DNA of 64,000 nt from Panicum virgatum (taxonomy: Eukaryota > Streptophyta > Magnoliopsida > Poales > Poaceae): positions 48,996,930-49,060,929 of the forward strand of contig NC_053148.1 in NCBI RefSeq assembly GCF_016808335.1. The letters are read 5' to 3'. The notes below the pieces were generated by a model, which saw only the letters and a list, made by a program, of their open reading frames with translations, made no database searches and was not told the origin of the DNA. Of this stretch, positions 22,904-32,899 are shown one piece after another (the first letter of the stretch is position 1; each line of letters begins with the position of its first letter). The position numbers and the translations under genes are program-made.

Positions 22904-24178
22904 GAGTAAAGTCCATTTTTGGCCATCCAACTATCCACTGTGTCCAGTTTTGACAATGCAACTTCAAAACCAGACATCCGCAGCCATTCAACTCTCAAAA
23001 CCGGTCATATTTGGCCATCGGGGTGGTTTTGGTGGTGGTTTTGGTGACGTGGACGCCACATGGCGGTGGGGCCCACCTGTCAGCCCTCCCCTCTCCTCTC
23101 TCTCCTCTCCTCTCCTCTCCTCTCCTCTCACCCTGCGCTGGCCGCCGCCCTCCTCCCGCGCGCCTCCGCTGCCGGCCTGGCGAGCTGGTGAGGCGCTTGC
23201 GGCGGCGCCTGCGTCCTGCGCCTATCTCGCCGTGCCTCCTTCTTATCTCGCCGCGCCTCCCTCTCCCCTCCGCTGTGTCCGGCGAGCTCCGCGCCGCACG
23301 GGCGGGCGAGATCGCGGCGGAGCGGGGGCCCCTCTTCCCTCCCCTATCTCGCCGTGCCTCCCTCTCCCCTCTACCCCCCATCTCCTGCGCCGAGCGCTCT
23401 TCTCCCTCCGCGTCGGATCGAGCAGGGAGCTCCTCCGCCGCGCCTCCCTCGAACTCGGATTCACGGCGCGGCGGCGAGGCGAGGCACCATGCGCCCCCTC
23501 CCCAACTCCCTCCGCCGGCGAGGCGGAGCACCAGTGGCGCTCCTCGGCAACGCGGAGTTGCGTCGCGCGATGGTCGGGCCCGCTCGCCCGTGCGGCCATC
23601 GCCGAGGCCGACCTCGAGCTCGCCTGCGGAACGGAGGCGCGAGCATGGCGAGTGGAGCCGCGGGGCCGCCCTCCCTCCCTCGATTCGCCGCGGCGGCGTC
23701 ACCAGCTCGTGCGCGGGCGGGGCGGGCACAGCGTCGTGGAGCTGCGCGCGGAGCGGCGGCTGCACGGCGCACGCAGGAGGGAGGAGGGAGGAAGAGCAGT
23801 CGGCGCCGGCCCTTCACTCCCTCCTCTGCAGGCGGCAGCTCCCCTGGTCGCCCTCCTCGACGCGGCGGCCGAGGACGCGGACGGCGGCGAGCGCGCGGGA
23901 TGGCGGCGTGCGGGGGTCCTCGGCGCTGAAGCCGTAGCCGCACGCCGCTCAAGAGAGAGAAAGAGGGAGATATAGAGAGGAGAGAGAGGGAGGTAACGCT
24001 GACAGGTGGGCCCCACCACCACATGGCGTCCACGTCAGCGAAACCGCCCTACAAAACCGCCGAATGGCCAAATGTGAACGGTTTTAATAGTTGAGTGGTC
24101 GAAGATACCCGGTTTTGAAGTTCAATGGCCAAAATCAAACCGAGACAAGAGTTGGATGGCCAAAAATGGACTTTACTC
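22904..24178. mobile_element. Non-autonomous MULE (Pack-MULE-like)
   Basis: The 1275-bp element starts GAGTAAAGTCCATTTTTGGC and ends with its inverted copy. The inverted ends extend imperfectly for about 180 bp, up to the shared 'gtggggcccacctgtcag'. A perfect 9-bp target duplication ATATAAGAA flanks it (22895-22903 and 24179-24187), diagnostic of Mutator-like elements. There is no transposase. The interior (about 23090-23990) is extremely GC-rich, begins with a (CTCTC)n tract, and stays open in several frames without a recognisable domain. It may be captured gene sequence, as in Pack-MULEs. Confidence 0.92.
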
Positions 24179-24205
24179 ATATAAGAATGAGAAGATATAG
24201 ACTAG

Positions 24206-24369
24206 AGGTGTAAATTGGTAACCCTTAGGTCACCTCCAATCCTGACCCTTAGGTGCACCTCCAATCCTTTCTAGCTCAAATATTTATACTACTTCTTTAA
24301 AATGAGATTCGTACAATTTGTACTAAAGAGGTTTGGAGGTGCACCTAAGGTTCATCAATTTGTACCCCT
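24206..24369. mobile_element. Fold-back MITE
   Basis: The ends are inverted copies: 'aggtgtaaattggtaacccttaggt' on the left against 'aggggtacaaattgatgaaccttaggt' on the right. The left arm repeats 'cacctccaatcc' twice. About 164 bp, no coding capacity; superfamily unclear. It lies 19 bp from the MULE's right target duplication. Confidence 0.6.
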
Positions 24370-24767
24370 AATATAGACATGTTAATCGCCTTTTATAAAA
24401 CATATCAGAAGTTACACATGTACATGAAGTAGTGAAGCTCTCTTCAAAAGCACCCGTACTAAGAAAACAAAACTGTATGAAATTGCCGTGACACTATTAA
24501 TCAGTTCGTCCCAGAGAATCTCTATTATTAATTGCATAGACGATATACATCAGGTTACATATACATGATGATACTATCTCATTATCCTACTATGTAGAGT
24601 GGTAGTGCCTCACTGCAACTGCCGACCCACATGAGTACATAAAGGGACCCTCCCACTCCCTATTTTTTGACTGTCCAAACATAACCTGAGATGCTGCACA
24701 GCAACACAACAGACCTATTGCTTATGTACAGAGACACTTTTTTCAGGCATGGCTCCCTCCTTTGATG
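24370..24767. other. Intergenic DNA and 3' UTR of the UPF0114 gene
   Basis: AT-rich; no gene seen. The right part is presumably the untranslated 3' end of the minus-strand gene. Confidence 0.4.
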
Positions 24768-25879
24768 CTATTTATTAAGCCTGGAAAGTAGGTAGAGGCA
24801 ACCTGAGGAGATGAAAATAGATGCAGCGAAGAAAAAGAGGTCAGCACATGATGTGATGGTCACCCCCATGCTCTTCTCGAAGATGCCAACTAGTAGACTC
24901 ATGACAATGACATGACCCAGCTTTGTCTTAAGATCATTCACCGACTGCATTACCAGCCACTTGGGTCGTTCCTGCAGACAGAATTAGAGATGTCAACAAA
25001 CTGAAATGGACTGTGACGCTTTGCTGCCTGAGGACCGCTGACAGGGATGTGCATGTGAACGAACCGGAAGACTGAACAAGCCAAAGAGGTTGGAGCCGTA
25101 AGACATGTCCATATTACTGATGAACAGCTCGTACAAGCCCGTCCCGAAGACAAACATGACCGTTCCAATGAGAAACAAGTCTGTTGGTGAAACACAAGGG
25201 TAAGCCATCACTAATGATTTGAACATGTAGAGACGATATATATCATAGCTAATTGTACTTAAGTGGGACGAGTTTGAATATTAAATGGTGAACAGGATGC
25301 TCATTTGAGGTTTGAATCAAGCATCCGGCGAGTCGGGTTGGTTACCAATGGCTTCAAGCAGCATTCGGACGACAGTTCCACCGCCGTGTAAGTAGTACTC
25401 GACGAAGGCATCCATCACATAAACCCATCCCTGCAGAATCCCACGCTCCAGTTCACAAATTGGGAGGAAATAAAACCCGAAAGCTTGGTGACACAATCAC
25501 TGAAGCGAGCAAGCACCTTGAGGAAGCAAGGGATGGAGCCGGCGAGCAAGCCGCCGATGCCGAGGAAGGTCATGAAGCGGCAGGCGAAGATGACCTTCTC
25601 GATCCGCTCCTCCAGCTTCCAAGCGTCCTCCGTCCGGGGAAACCCCACCGGGCGGAACAACACCCCGCGAACGCCGCGGCGGCGGTGGTGGTGCTCCGAG
25701 TGCACCGCGCCTTCTGCCGCCGCCGCCGCGTGGGAACACTTGGGCGACACCCCCGCCAACCTCGCGCCGCGCGGCCTCGGCCTCCACGCCCACCCGGCGC
25801 CCCCCGCTCGCACTAAACCCTCCCCCGCCGCCACGCAGACGAGAGGCTTGGGCTTCATTGTCGCAGCTAGATGATTCAA
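24768..25879 (-). CDS. UPF0114 family membrane protein, probably plastid
   Basis: Four minus-strand exons give 255 aa: 25879-25517, 25430-25346, 25180-25065 and 24971-24768, with GT-AG introns and kept frame. An Ala/Arg/Gly-rich N-terminus without acidic residues looks like a chloroplast transit peptide; an ATG at codon 8 is an alternative start. The conserved UPF0114 (YqhA-like) part begins at E-E-R-I-E-K-V-I-F. It has about four hydrophobic helices: the G-I-G-G-L-L-A-G-S region, D-L-F-L-I-G-T-V-M-F, the G-H-V-I-V-M-S-L-L-V-G region, and a C-terminal helix ending S-R-L-N-K. The family is widespread in bacteria and plants; its biochemical role is not established. No defects are seen. Confidence 0.82.
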
Positions 25880-26752
25880 ACCGCTTGCTCACCAGTAACT
25901 CAGTCGCCGGTGGCTCCCGCTCCCCGCCGCACGCTGCCGGGGGGTGGTTAAGTAGCCGCCGCCCGGCGGGGGAGAGAGCGCCACAAGTGGGGCGCCACGT
26001 TCGCTGCACCCCGCGGAAGCGGACGTCGACGGGGCCGGCGTCGCGTTGCGGGCTGGCAGCGCGTCCACGTTGGCGGAGGGCCGGAGGAGGCGAGGGGAGA
26101 AGCACCCCCTGCCCGCGCCGTGTCGCGCGTCCCCACGGCCGGCAGATGGCGACGGAGATAATTCCTCGGCGATGATCTGGGCTCGCGTCGGCCGCTGCTT
26201 CGCCGCTGCGTGCCGGCCACTCCTCTTGGGAACTCCCAGGGCCACACACGAAGACCCGTGTGCGAGTCCGCCGTCCTGTGTGTGTGGCTGACTCATTGAT
26301 TGGTTGACCGGGCTTGGGCGTCCAGCCCACCGCGTTGTCGACGTGTGGTCCCAACGGGCGAGCCCAACGGAAGATAGGAGAAACCTCATCAGTACAAGCA
26401 GAACAAGACAGAACAAAGTAATCGAAAAAAAAAAGACAGAACACCGACTCTGTCCGGCTGTATGTGGTCTGATTTGTTGCGAGTAAAAAGTACCGCGGGC
26501 TAGCTGTTGGGTGGCTGATGACCGGTGCTAATTTAGTGTAAGAGAAAAATACTTAGCCAAACAGAGTCAGTGTCAGGAAATGGGAAGAAGAAAATGAATT
26601 ACAGATTACAGATGTGTGTGTGTGTTCCTGCACTGCGTATTATATGTACCAGCATTATTCGCCTGTACAAGTGTGGCGCATTGATCTGCCAATTTGTTGC
26701 TGTCGAATGAATGAACGAAGGAAGGAAGAATGAACGGAACGGATGATGAATG
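25880..26752. other. Shared flank between two minus-strand genes
   Basis: Contains the promoter of the UPF0114 gene (GC-rich near 25880-26250) and the 3' UTR of the NHL gene. Long open frames here are by-products of GC content and match no family. Confidence 0.4.
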
Positions 26753-27445
26753 CTACGGCGACTTGGAGCGGCAGTCGATGGGCATGGCGGTGCCGTTGCC
26801 GGGGTAGTTGAAGAGGAAGCGGCAGGAGATGCGCGTCCAGAACTGGAGCGAGGCGAAGATGCCCACCTTCCAGGTGGTGCGCGCCTTGCCGAAGAGGTCG
26901 AGCGGCACGACGCCGGCCCGGAGCGCGCCATCCATGTACTGCATCCCGTCGGGGCTGAGCTGCCGCCCCGCCGACACCACCTGGTACCGCAGCGGCACGG
27001 AGCTGCGGCGCGCCACGGAGAAGGTCCCCGCCCGCAGCAGGGCGACGTCGGCGCCGTGGAAGCCGACGGCGAGGCTGACCCCGGAGAAGGTGGCGTCCGT
27101 CTTGGAGTTGGTGTTCTCGGCCTGGATGGTGAGCGCCAGCTGCAGGTCCAGGATGGTGCCCGACTGCCCGTACTCGAGGCGCTCTAGCCGCGCGTCCGAG
27201 ACCAGCAGGTACGGCATCTTGGGCTTGTACAGCAGGTACACGGCGAACACGGTGGCGCCGGCCACGATGACGCCGATGGCCAGCAGCGTGCACAGGATCA
27301 CCATCGCCCACACCAGGCCGGAGCTCTTGCGCCGCTGCCGCTCCCGGATCCGGGGCACTTGCCGCTGCTTCCTGTGCCCGTGCTCGTGGGCCGCCTCCAG
27401 CTCGCCGGGAGCACCCTGGTGGTGGCCTCCCGCCTCTCTGTCCAT
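26753..27445 (-). CDS. NDR1/HIN1-like (NHL) protein, LEA-2 family
   Basis: An intronless minus-strand ORF of 230 aa. A basic, His-rich cytosolic N-terminus (1-43) is followed by one transmembrane segment (about 44-73, V-W-A-M-V-I-L-C-T-L-L-A) and then a LEA_2-type domain (about 78-225) with the usual Y-x-x-x-x-A-R-L-E-R-L start, a central N-T-N-S-K element and an N-G-T glycosylation sequon near the end. NHL proteins sit in the plasma membrane with the LEA_2 domain outside; some act in pathogen responses, others have unknown roles. Length and single-exon structure are typical. The start is the first ATG in frame and gives the expected topology. Confidence 0.88.
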   Translation of the reverse strand: MDREAGGHHQGAPGELEAAHEHGHRKQRQVPRIRERQRRKSSGLVWAMVILCTLLAIGVIVAGATVFAVYLLYKPKMPYLLVSDARLERLEYGQSGTILDLQLALTIQAENTNSKTDATFSGVSLAVGFHGADVALLRAGTFSVARRSSVPLRYQVVSAGRQLSPDGMQYMDGALRAGVVPLDLFGKARTTWKVGIFASLQFWTRISCRFLFNYPGNGTAMPIDCRSKSP

Positions 27446-27769
27446 GGCTCGTCCTCCCTCCGATCCTCCCTGTCCCTGTCCGTGCCCGCGGGGTCGGGAC
27501 CGGAGGGGTTAATACATTACTGGAGGAGTGGCATTGGGGCAAAGCAGGGGATCGAGGAGGAGGGAATGAGGGAAGCATGGCGCTAAGGTTGGGGACGGGA
27601 AGGGTTTGGTATCTCTCGCCTCATTCCTTGCTCTCTCCCCCAGCTTCTTCCTTTTCGGAGCCTAGTAATCTGCAAGCTCAAGGTGCCTCCTTGCTTGCCT
27701 GTTTCTGCTTGCTTTTGCAACTTCTTCAGTCTTGTGGCCGTAGTGAATGAATCCATTTTAAATCTAGTA
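27446..27769 (-). promoter_or_regulatory. Upstream region of the NHL gene
   Basis: About 320 bp between the ATG and a Stowaway element. No unambiguous TATA box could be picked. Confidence 0.3.
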
Positions 27770-27994
27770 CTCCCTCCGTTCTTTTTTATACGATACTGTT
27801 GATTTTTTTCATCAACTTTGACCAATATTATTTAATTAATTAGTTAGTTAAATGAAGTGAAATAAATACATTTACGTCTATTATCAAGAGTCTCATGAAT
27901 CTAACTTAAAGATTTGACTATTTGCATAAATATTTGTAGAAAAGATGAATAGTTAAACGAAAAAATGGTGTCATATATTTAAGAACGGAGAGAG
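27770..27994. mobile_element. Stowaway-like MITE
   Basis: Left end CTCCCTCCGTTC and right end inverted CTCTCTCCGTTC, TA on both flanks, AT-rich 225-bp interior. It lies about 325 bp upstream of the NHL start codon. Confidence 0.85.
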
Positions 27995-28129
27995 TAGTAC
28001 ATAAGATAAGATCAGATGTGGGCCCTTTTGGGTGTCGGAATTCCTTCAAAAATGTAATGGGCTGGATTTCTCATCCTCATCAGCTGGCTGGCTGGTCCAT
28101 GCAAAGCCCAGGTAGCTACTACTTTCATT

Positions 28130-28181
28130 GTGTCATCTGACACCGGACCTTTCAAGAAAAAAAAAACAGTGTCATCTGACA
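28130..28181. repeat. 13-bp direct repeat around a 26-bp A-tailed insert
   Basis: GTGTCATCTGACA occurs at 28130-28142 and 28169-28181. The 26 bases between end in a ten-base A-run. The structure is that of a target duplication around a minimal retroposed tail. Confidence 0.55.
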
Positions 28182-29715
28182 AAGCTAGGAATCTTAACAG
28201 TATCGTCACTGACATCAATCACATGGAAAAGAAGAAGAAGAAAAGAAAAACTGGGACGATGTGCGTGGAAAAGGAAAAGGCAGCGGCAGCAAAGGCGTCG
28301 GGCAGGTACATCGCTTCACTTGATCCGTTTGAGATCACAGCACTCGTGTAGGCCCCCAGTGCGCGGAGTACACGCGCTGTGGATCACCAGGGTCAGTCGG
28401 TCTGACCAAACGGTCAGCCTGTTCGTCGTGGACCTACCACTACTACCCGCCTGTGAGGTGCGCGCGGGTCCTGCTCCGCGAGTCGATGTGGATTCCGGCG
28501 GCCCCGTCCCCGCCGGCCGGCGCGCGTCGTGCGGGCGCCGGCGCGACCTCGGTGCGCACCAGGGAGGAGAGGCCGGCCGGGCCGGCCCACCCGTTCAATT
28601 GGCTCGTGAAGAGGGGCAGGCACAGTACAGCACAGCACAGCGCGGCGGCGGTGTCCTCCGCCGCTTCCGCTCCTCGGCGTAACTCGGGGCGGCAGCGGCA
28701 GCGGCAAATTGAAAGGATGGCGGCCATCGGTTGTCTTCCACTACACCGGTCAGATCAAGTCAGCCGTGGGTGCGCTGGTGCCGGCCGGATCACCTCGTCG
28801 TCGACTGACCGGAGCACCTCGTTACACGTGGAACAGCGCGGTTATCTATGCACGCGCTGAAATTTCAGGAGCAACCAGAATGGGAACTTTCTGAAACCTC
28901 AGACTATCCGCACCGGGTGCGGTAAAAGAAACGCGACGCCATACTGCAGTACGAGTATTGCGTAAATCGCGACGCAGCGGGTGCTGTAAAGCCAACGCTA
29001 AAGTAGAGAATGTCCGACGCAGCCGCTATTTCTAGGGTGATAGAGGCCGCCCGCTATTCGTTCCAGCCGTTGCTCCCGCGCCGCCGTACCGCCGCGTCGG
29101 CGGCTGCTGGTGCCCCGCCGCGCACTCCGGCCGACCGCCGCGCTCCGCTTCGGCCACCGCGAGCTCGCCCGTCGCGCTCCGGCCGCCTGCCGCTAGTGCC
29201 CCGCCGGACAGAGAGAGAGCTTGAGACGCCGCCTGCACGCGAGATCGGCCACGCGCGGGCCGCCGGAGGGAGCAGGGCGAGGTCCGCCGTGCCATGGCCA
29301 GCCGAGCCGCCGCGCCGCTGCCGCCGCCGCGCAGGCCCGGCAGCGCTCGACCACCGTGCGCGCGGAGCTGGCTGCCCGACCACCGTGCGCCGCGCCTCCG
29401 CCTTGCCGGGCGGCGCCGCGGCGCGTCTCGCTGCGTGTCGGACGGCGCGGCCCCACCCCGCCACTCCGCCATGGGAGGTCGCGAGTTCCGGAGAGGGGTG
29501 CTCCGCCTGGCCGCTCGCCGCCGCGCCGGCCGGACACCGCTCGCCCCTCGACGCCGCGCACGCCGCTCGCACGCCGCGCCGGCCGGCCGCGTCCCCCGCC
29601 ACGCAGGCCGCGCAGGCCGCCGCACGCCGCTGCGGCGCCATGCCGAGCCGCGCACCGCTGCCGTGGAGGGCAGCAGGGGAAGGGGGAGGGAGGGAAGCAG
29701 GGCAAGGGGTGGGCC
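28182..29715. other. GC-rich non-coding DNA
   Basis: GC-rich blocks at about 28385-28730 and 29040-29707 remain open in many frames on both strands, but every translation is a Pro/Arg/Ala mix without domains. Short inverted words such as 'cgcaccgggtgcg' lie near 28910. It resembles the interiors of the MULE and hAT elements in this window, but I could not find ends. Confidence 0.35.
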
Positions 29716-30202
29716 CATAGTCACAAAATTCCTAGGTCGACCGGGTCGAGGAACGGGGTCGAATGTCGAGGGTCGTCACTTTATAAAATTGTGGTACGAA
29801 TGGGATATACCTCTATGGAACGATAAATTATTATGTGGAACGCGACCCTGATTCATCGGGGTCGATATCTTCGGGTCCATGTGTCTTTATAAAAACAAAA
29901 ACTATATATGTGCTACTAATGAATAAATTAATCTGCCCAAGCATATAAGAAACATATAAAGGAGTACATTTAGACCATGCTACATGTATTCAGCTCATTT
30001 TCTAACAAAAACCACACCAATCCACTGTCCTTAACCTTCTTATCCCAATTAAATCTGCAAACAATGGGGTTGCGACCCCTTTCAAACCGGGACGCGATCC
30101 GACCTTGAATGGGACACTGATCCTCTTCGACCCCGACCCTCGAATCGGAACGGCGTTCCAGGGTCGTGGGACGAGGCATCGACCCCGAATCCTGTGACTA
30201 TG
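29716..30202. mobile_element. Non-autonomous hAT element
   Basis: Ends CATAGTCACA and inverted TGTGACTATG. A perfect 8-bp target duplication GGTGGGCC lies at 29708-29715 and 30203-30210, the signature of hAT transposition. Subterminal regions carry repeated 'gggtcga' words in both orientations, as transposase-binding sites usually do. The 487-bp AT-rich core has no transposase. It has inserted into a GC-rich island that continues at 30211. Confidence 0.92.
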
Positions 30203-30210
30203 GGTGGGCC

Positions 30211-30925
30211 GCCACGAGCTTGGCCATGGAGGGAGGGAAGCAGGGGAAGGGGCCGGAAGGGAAGGAGAGAGGGAGGGCCCTGCCCCGCGGCGGGTCCGCG
30301 CCGGCCGGAGATGGAGGCTGAGCTCGCGCCGCCCAGTGGAGAGGAGGGGGAAGGGAGAGGAATGGGGCAACGGGCGGCGGCGGCGGAGGAGAAGAAAGGG
30401 AGGAGCAGAGGAGCAGAGGAGCAGAGCAGAGGGAGAGAGAGAGAGACCAGGAAGGGAGGGAGGGTGCTGAGGAAATAAAAAAAATAAAAGGGAGGCTGAC
30501 TGTGGACCCCACCTCATGATAGTTGATATGGAGTAGAAATATAGAGGATGGATGAGTGCGGAAGAACTGAATACGGAGGAGAGAATATTGATGACTAAAA
30601 TAAAATATTTTTTTAGAGAATCAATTTGGAGTATGACGAGTACAGGTAGTCTCAGCTTCAGCTTGGTCGCCGGCCGGCTACGCATATCAATCGTTCTTTC
30701 TACCCCGTGCAATTCGTCCTCCGCGCTCCGGACTCCGGTGTACGGTGAAAAAAACACTACCCTGGTTTGCAAACGGCCAACCGGCCAAATCCACTTCTGA
30801 TTTGTCTCCCAGATGCAGTGGCCACTGCTAACGTTGGACTCCAAGGATGTCCATGCGATGCATGCATGCCACCGTGGCTGGCACCAACCAACCCCAGCTT
30901 GGCCCTATAAAACCAACCCAAACAT
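30211..30925. other. Right part of the GC-rich island and upstream of the BAHD pseudogene
   Basis: Purine-rich to 30470, then AT-rich. A TATA-like CTATAAAAC at 30904-30912 precedes the broken BAHD copy. Confidence 0.4.
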
Positions 30926-32580
30926 GATGGATCAGCAGGCAACGGCGCAACACAGTGCGTGCAGGGAGGCGCTGGCCAGGGCGCTCGTCCCGTACTACCC
31001 GCTCGCGGGCCGCCTCCGCGAGGAGCAAGGGAGGAAGCTCGTCGTCGACTGCGCCGGCCAGGGCGTCTTGTTCGCGGCGGACGACGCCGACCTCACCGCC
31101 GATGACTTCGGCGACGTGAAGAGCCCGCCGTTCCCGTGCTTCGAGCGCTTCATTCTGGAGAGCACCACCATTGCCGGCGTCGACCGGCCCCTGTTGTACG
31201 TTCAGGTACGATCAACACTTAGCTTGCTGGTACGTTCTGATTGAGCACACAGCAAACTAATGCAATGCAAGCTTGTGGTAACGAGCAGGTGACGAGGCTC
31301 AAGTGCGGAGGCTTCGTGTTCGGGCGGCGGATCTGCCACTGCCTGGTGGACGCGCCGGGAGCCATGCAGTTCGAGAAGGCCGTCTGCGAGTTCGCGCGGG
31401 GCGCCGAGGCGCCGTCGCTGGCGCCAACGTGGGGCAGGGAGACGTCCATGGCGCGGCGGCCCCCGCGGCCGTCGTACCGGCACCTCGAGTACCTCGAGCC
31501 GGCGGGCGGGCCCGACCGGATGATGTCGGCGCCTCCCGGCGACATGGCCCGCGTCCCGTTCTTCTTCGGGCCACGGGAGATCGCCGGGCTGCGCCAGCGC
31601 GCGCCCCCGCACATGCGCGGCAGCTGCTCCCGTTTCGAGCTGGTGGCCGCCGGCGTCTGGCGCAGCCAGGCGGCGGCGCTCGAGTACGCGCCCGACGAGG
31701 AGGTGCGCCTCTCCTTCATCGTGAACGCGCGCGGCCGCGCCGGCATCCCGCTCCCGGAGGGCTTCTACGGGAACGCGTTCGGGTACTCCGTGGCGGCGAC
31801 CACCGCCGGGGAGCTCTGCGGCAGGGACCTCGGGTACGCGCCGCAAATGTTCTCGTCAGCATAGGGGTACATACCCACCCGGCGTCCTCGACGTCCTCGG
31901 CGCCGTCCGGGGTGGTTGGTGGGTGGGGGCGGTCGCCGGCGTGGTCGCCGGCGGCCGGGGTGGTGGTGGGCGGCGGCGGGCCTTAGGGATTCGGGTTTCC
32001 GGGGTGCCGACGTCCACCGGTGTTAGAGGATTCGGCGGCGGCGGCGGCTCGGCGGCGGCGGCGGTTCGTCCGGCGGCGGTGGGCGAGGGGGTGCGACAGC
32101 ACCCCCGGCCGGGCGGGGCGGGACGGGCGGTGGGCGGCGGGCGGCGGCCGGCGGCCGGCGGCGGTGGCAAGCTAGCCGGCGGGGTCGGGTGGGTACCTAC
32201 CCCTATGCTAACGGTAACCGCGTCCGGGTACGCGCTTGGAGCTGGTGAAGAAGGCCAAGGCGGCGGTGACGCACGACTACCTGCTGTCGGTGGCGGACCT
32301 GATGGTGCTCACGGGGCGGCCGCTGTTCGCGCTGTCGAGGACGTACATCGTGTCGGACGTGAGCCACGCGGGGTTCAAGAGCGTGGACTTCGGGTGGGGG
32401 GAGGCCGTCTATGACGGGCCGGCCAAGGGCGGGGAAGGGCCGCTTCCCGGCGTGACCAACTACTTCTCGCGGGCCAAGAACGGCAAGGGGGAGGAGTGCA
32501 CGGTGGTGCCTGTTTGCCTGCCCAAGGACGCCATGGAGAAGTTCCAGCTTGAGGTGGAAGCCCTCACAGCGGAGCTCTAG
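30926..32580 (+). pseudogene. BAHD acyltransferase pseudogene, clade V/benzoyltransferase-like
   Basis: Homology to the intact copy at 41152-42492 starts at about 30964 (R-E-A-L-A-R-A-L-V-P-Y-Y-P-L). The first 65 or so residues are missing and replaced by unrelated sequence just after a TATA-like box. Exon 1 ends at 31205; an 83-bp GT-AG intron (31206-31288) splits the conserved Q|V position typical of BAHD genes. The catalytic H-C-L-V-D is present in exon 2. At 31842-32224 a MULE-like element interrupts the codons for D-L-G-Y-A; after it an extra T at the junction shifts the frame. The C-terminal part (32236-32580), with D-F-G-W-G, is otherwise well preserved. The three lesions make activity very unlikely. 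Confidence 0.88.
31842..32224. mobile_element. Small MULE-like element inside the BAHD pseudogene
   Basis: Inverted repeats GCATAGGGGTAcaTACCCACCCG and GCATAGGGGTAggTACCCACCCG face each other about 20 bp inside the ends; the outer ends match less well. The target word CGGGTACGCGC is present on both sides (31831-31841 and 32225-32235) but only once in the intact paralogue, giving a 9-11-bp duplication that fits Mutator-type insertion. The interior is GC-rich, full of 'gcggcgg' runs, and non-coding. Confidence 0.8.
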
Positions 32581-32899
32581 CTATAGGTTTTGCCCTGAAA
32601 ACAATGGTATTATTACTATTATTACGTTGCTACGAGTAATATAATAAATCTATATAATATTATTAACTTTATGCTCGTTTATGCCGAGTATATACTGCTT
32701 TGTAATCATGTGAAGCATTGATTGTCCGGAATTCGATTGAGAATTTTATTGATGGGTTCCTATTATGATTCCAATTGATTTGTCCGGTTCCAATTAGGAT
32801 TCCAATTAATAAAAGGCTAGTCCGGCTCACATACGAGATGGACTAAGGCCCACCTGTCAACGACACAAGACGGACCAAACCAAAACTTTAGGTGGAAAT
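32581..32899. other. 3' flank of the BAHD pseudogene
   Basis: AT-rich, with an 'attattactattattac' tract near 32610 and three related 'gattccaatt' words at 32765-32805. Ends with the target copy GAAAT (32895-32899) of the next element. Confidence 0.45.

Noticed and set aside
22851..23975. 374-codon open frame across the MULE
   Set aside because: It starts outside the element, crosses the inverted end and has low-complexity Pro/Arg/Ser composition in several competing frames.
25497..26444. 315-codon minus-strand frame overlapping the UPF0114 first exon
   Set aside because: Different frame from the conserved protein, no domain; a shadow of GC-rich promoter and transit-peptide DNA.
29010..29851. 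Several frames of 170-236 aa near 29-29.8 kb
   Set aside because: Overlapping on both strands, Pro/Arg/Ala-rich, some run into the hAT; no family recognised.
31299..31986. Alternative long frames over the BAHD pseudogene on both strands
   Set aside because: They lack the HxxxD and DFGWG context and are shadows of the real reading frame.
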